From Oscillospiraceae bacterium (GTDB taxonomy: Bacteria; Bacillota; Clostridia; Clostridiales; Clostridiaceae): a stretch of 6,918 nucleotides of DNA. Location: assembly GCA_009785875.1 (NCBI GenBank), contig WQUF01000104.1, positions 1 to 6,918 of the forward strand, written 5' to 3'. Below are positions 5,761 to 6,918 of the stretch, in pieces. How positions within the stretch are numbered: position 1 is the first letter of the stretch; every line of letters starts with the position of its first letter. Under the pieces are notes generated by a model, which was given only the letters and a program-made list of their open reading frames with translations, had not been told where the DNA came from and did no database searches. The position numbers were made by a program, and so were the translations under genes.

Positions 5761-6917
5761 AATAGCATATATTCCATAAAATACTCGTTAAACCTAGGAT
5801 GCCCTGCTAAATTTATCTCAAGAGCAGTGATTTGAAGCCTTTTCATATCTTTTGCTGAATTCTTTGGATCGAGTAGTATCCTTGCTGCTCCTCCTAAAGA
5901 CGCATTACCAACAGCAATGACTTTATCCTTAAGCATCTCAGGTAAAAGCCCTACAACGATTGCGCTGTTAACATTCATCGCTTGCCCGATACCTCCTGCC
6001 AGGTACACAGCATCTAAGGATCCATAGTCAATACCAGCAGATTCCAATAATATCTCGAGGCCTGAACGAACGGCAGACTTTGCTAATTGCAAATCACGAA
6101 TCTCTTTCTGGGTGAAAACTACAGGTGCATTGTCGGAAAGAAAACCTGTTTCATCCACAAAACCATTTTGTACAAGCTGTGCAAGTTCATCCAATATCAT
6201 CGATGCGCCGCCCCTATGTGTGGAGCTTTCAAATGCAGGTCCAGCCGCAGTGGATGTTACGATTAACTTATCATCATAATATAGTGCTATCTCACCATTT
6301 GTACCAAGATCAATGAGCATGAATTTTCCTCTGCCCTCTAGTATGACATTCAAAAGCCCAGCCGTGATATCGCCACCTACAAAAGCAGCAAACCATGGAA
6401 CTATATGCACAGGACAATTGATGGCAGAATTTCCAAAGACATCAGACATTGTATACTTCTCTCTAAGCCCAATCGCTGGTTTGAAAGGAAGCACTCCAAG
6501 ACTTTTGCATGGAAATCCTAATAAAAGATATGTCATGGTCGTGTTTCCTGCAATGACAGTCTCGATTACACGTTCCGACGGGACGTTGCAAGATGAAAGC
6601 AATTTCTCCATACCTCCAGCTATAGCTTGTGTGATCAAATTCCTCAGTTCGTCTAAATGTCCATTGTTTGCTGCATCGATGCGAGATATTACATCAGGGC
6701 CGTATGTTCTCTGTGGGTTCATAAAGCTGTGACGAGCCATGATTACACCTGTTGAAAGATCAATTAGTACAATCACCACACTGGTTGTACCGATATCCAC
6801 AGCGATTCCATATCCATCGCGCTTTTCAAAGTTTTGAGCCTTATTGAAGTTATCTAGAATAGCGAAACCTCCGCATTTACCACATTTAAGTCAATCGCCG
6901 CTACACCAGTTGCTCAT
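5751..6917 (-). CDS. RACo-like ASKHA ATPase (DUF4445), probable corrinoid-protein activator; candidate selenoprotein through TGA 6891-6893
   Basis: Members of this family use ATP to drive reductive reactivation of Co(II) corrinoid proteins of methyltransferase systems. Numbering from ATG 6917 (388 aa): a Cys-rich head, MSNWCSGD, the in-frame TGA as residue 9, then LKCGKCGG; phosphate-1 loop DIGTT at 41-45; family signature AGNTTM at about 123-128; phosphate-2 DLGTNGE at about 203-209; TAAGPAFE at about 223-230; and LAGGIGQ near 306-312. Between the TGA and GTG 6800 there is no ATG, GTG or TTG in frame. GTG 6800 has no ribosome binding site and would remove the strand leading into DIGTT, so it is a poor start. 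The usual ~90-residue N-terminal [2Fe-2S] ferredoxin domain is replaced by the short Cys motif. The TGA may encode selenocysteine or be a nonsense change or sequence error. Only one base lies upstream of the ATG, so the true start could be further out. The ASKHA assignment is strong; the TGA reading is a hypothesis. Confidence 0.72.
6862..6893 (-). promoter_or_regulatory. Candidate bacterial SECIS element with its UGA codon
   Basis: After the TGA (6891-6893) the minus-strand RNA contains GCGGA (6870-6874) and UUCGC (6862-6866), which pair over five positions (one G·U) around a GGU loop (6867-6869). The loop G lies 21 nt after the UGA. Bacterial SECIS hairpins are known to sit shortly after the UGA, with G in the first loop positions and often a GGU-type loop, as in E. 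coli fdhF. The lower stem is weak here: only two A-U pairs follow a two-base internal mismatch. A five-pair hairpin can arise by chance. Confidence 0.4.
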
Positions 6918-6918
6918 T

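Noticed and set aside
5229..6732. Plus-strand open frames at 5229-5483, 6125-6316 and 6313-6732
   Set aside because: They are antisense to the DUF2284 and ASKHA genes, have biased composition typical of shadow frames, and show no recognisable domain.
6798..6800. GTG as the start of the ASKHA gene
   Set aside because: There is no ribosome binding site, and it would begin directly at DIGTT, losing the preceding strand. The upstream frame encodes sensible ASKHA and Cys-rich sequence.

Overview
The window reads as chromosomal DNA from a low-GC, anaerobic Gram-positive bacterium, most likely a clostridium. The evidence is AT-rich intergenic DNA, strong AGGAGG-type ribosome binding sites, and genes for a RACo-like ASKHA ATPase (DUF4445) and a DUF2284 metal-binding protein, which are typical of anaerobes with corrinoid or metal chemistry. 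No species can be named from the sequence alone.

Layout. All genes run on the minus strand except one. Reading the minus strand from the right edge: an ASKHA-type ATPase/activator (5751-6917), a DUF2284 Cys-rich protein (5149-5685) and a nucleoside hydrolase (4145-5065), which ends at a clear hairpin terminator (4100-4136). A gene-poor, AT-rich stretch follows (3727-4144), holding a possible decayed reading frame with a hairpin. A lone ParB-like DNA-binding protein lies on the plus strand (2464-3726). A divergent minus-strand group follows: a four-helix membrane protein (1805-2221), a metallo-beta-lactamase-fold hydrolase (893-1690), an alpha/beta hydrolase (140-883), and the start of a small membrane protein cut by the left edge (1-101). 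The last three are tightly packed and probably one operon.

Main point of interest. The open frame of the ASKHA protein does not really start at the GTG at 6800. The same frame continues upstream through a single in-frame TGA (6891-6893) to an ATG at 6915-6917. The extra residues form a short Cys-rich head, MSNWCSGD-(TGA)-LKCGKCGG. The TGA sits where a fourth metal-ligand-like residue would fit, and the RNA just after it can fold into a small hairpin with a GGU loop 21 nt downstream, in the style of a bacterial SECIS element. This makes a selenocysteine-containing RACo-like activator a serious hypothesis; a nonsense mutation or sequencing error is the alternative.

Other notable structure. A palindromic array of 7-base units (5703-5760) lies between the ASKHA and DUF2284 genes and supplies the ASKHA stop codon. 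A small degenerate 7-base repeat follows parB. The ParB-like protein has no ParA beside it and has an altered CTP-binding motif. The nucleoside hydrolase has a variant metal motif and lacks the usual His before its C-terminal Asp.
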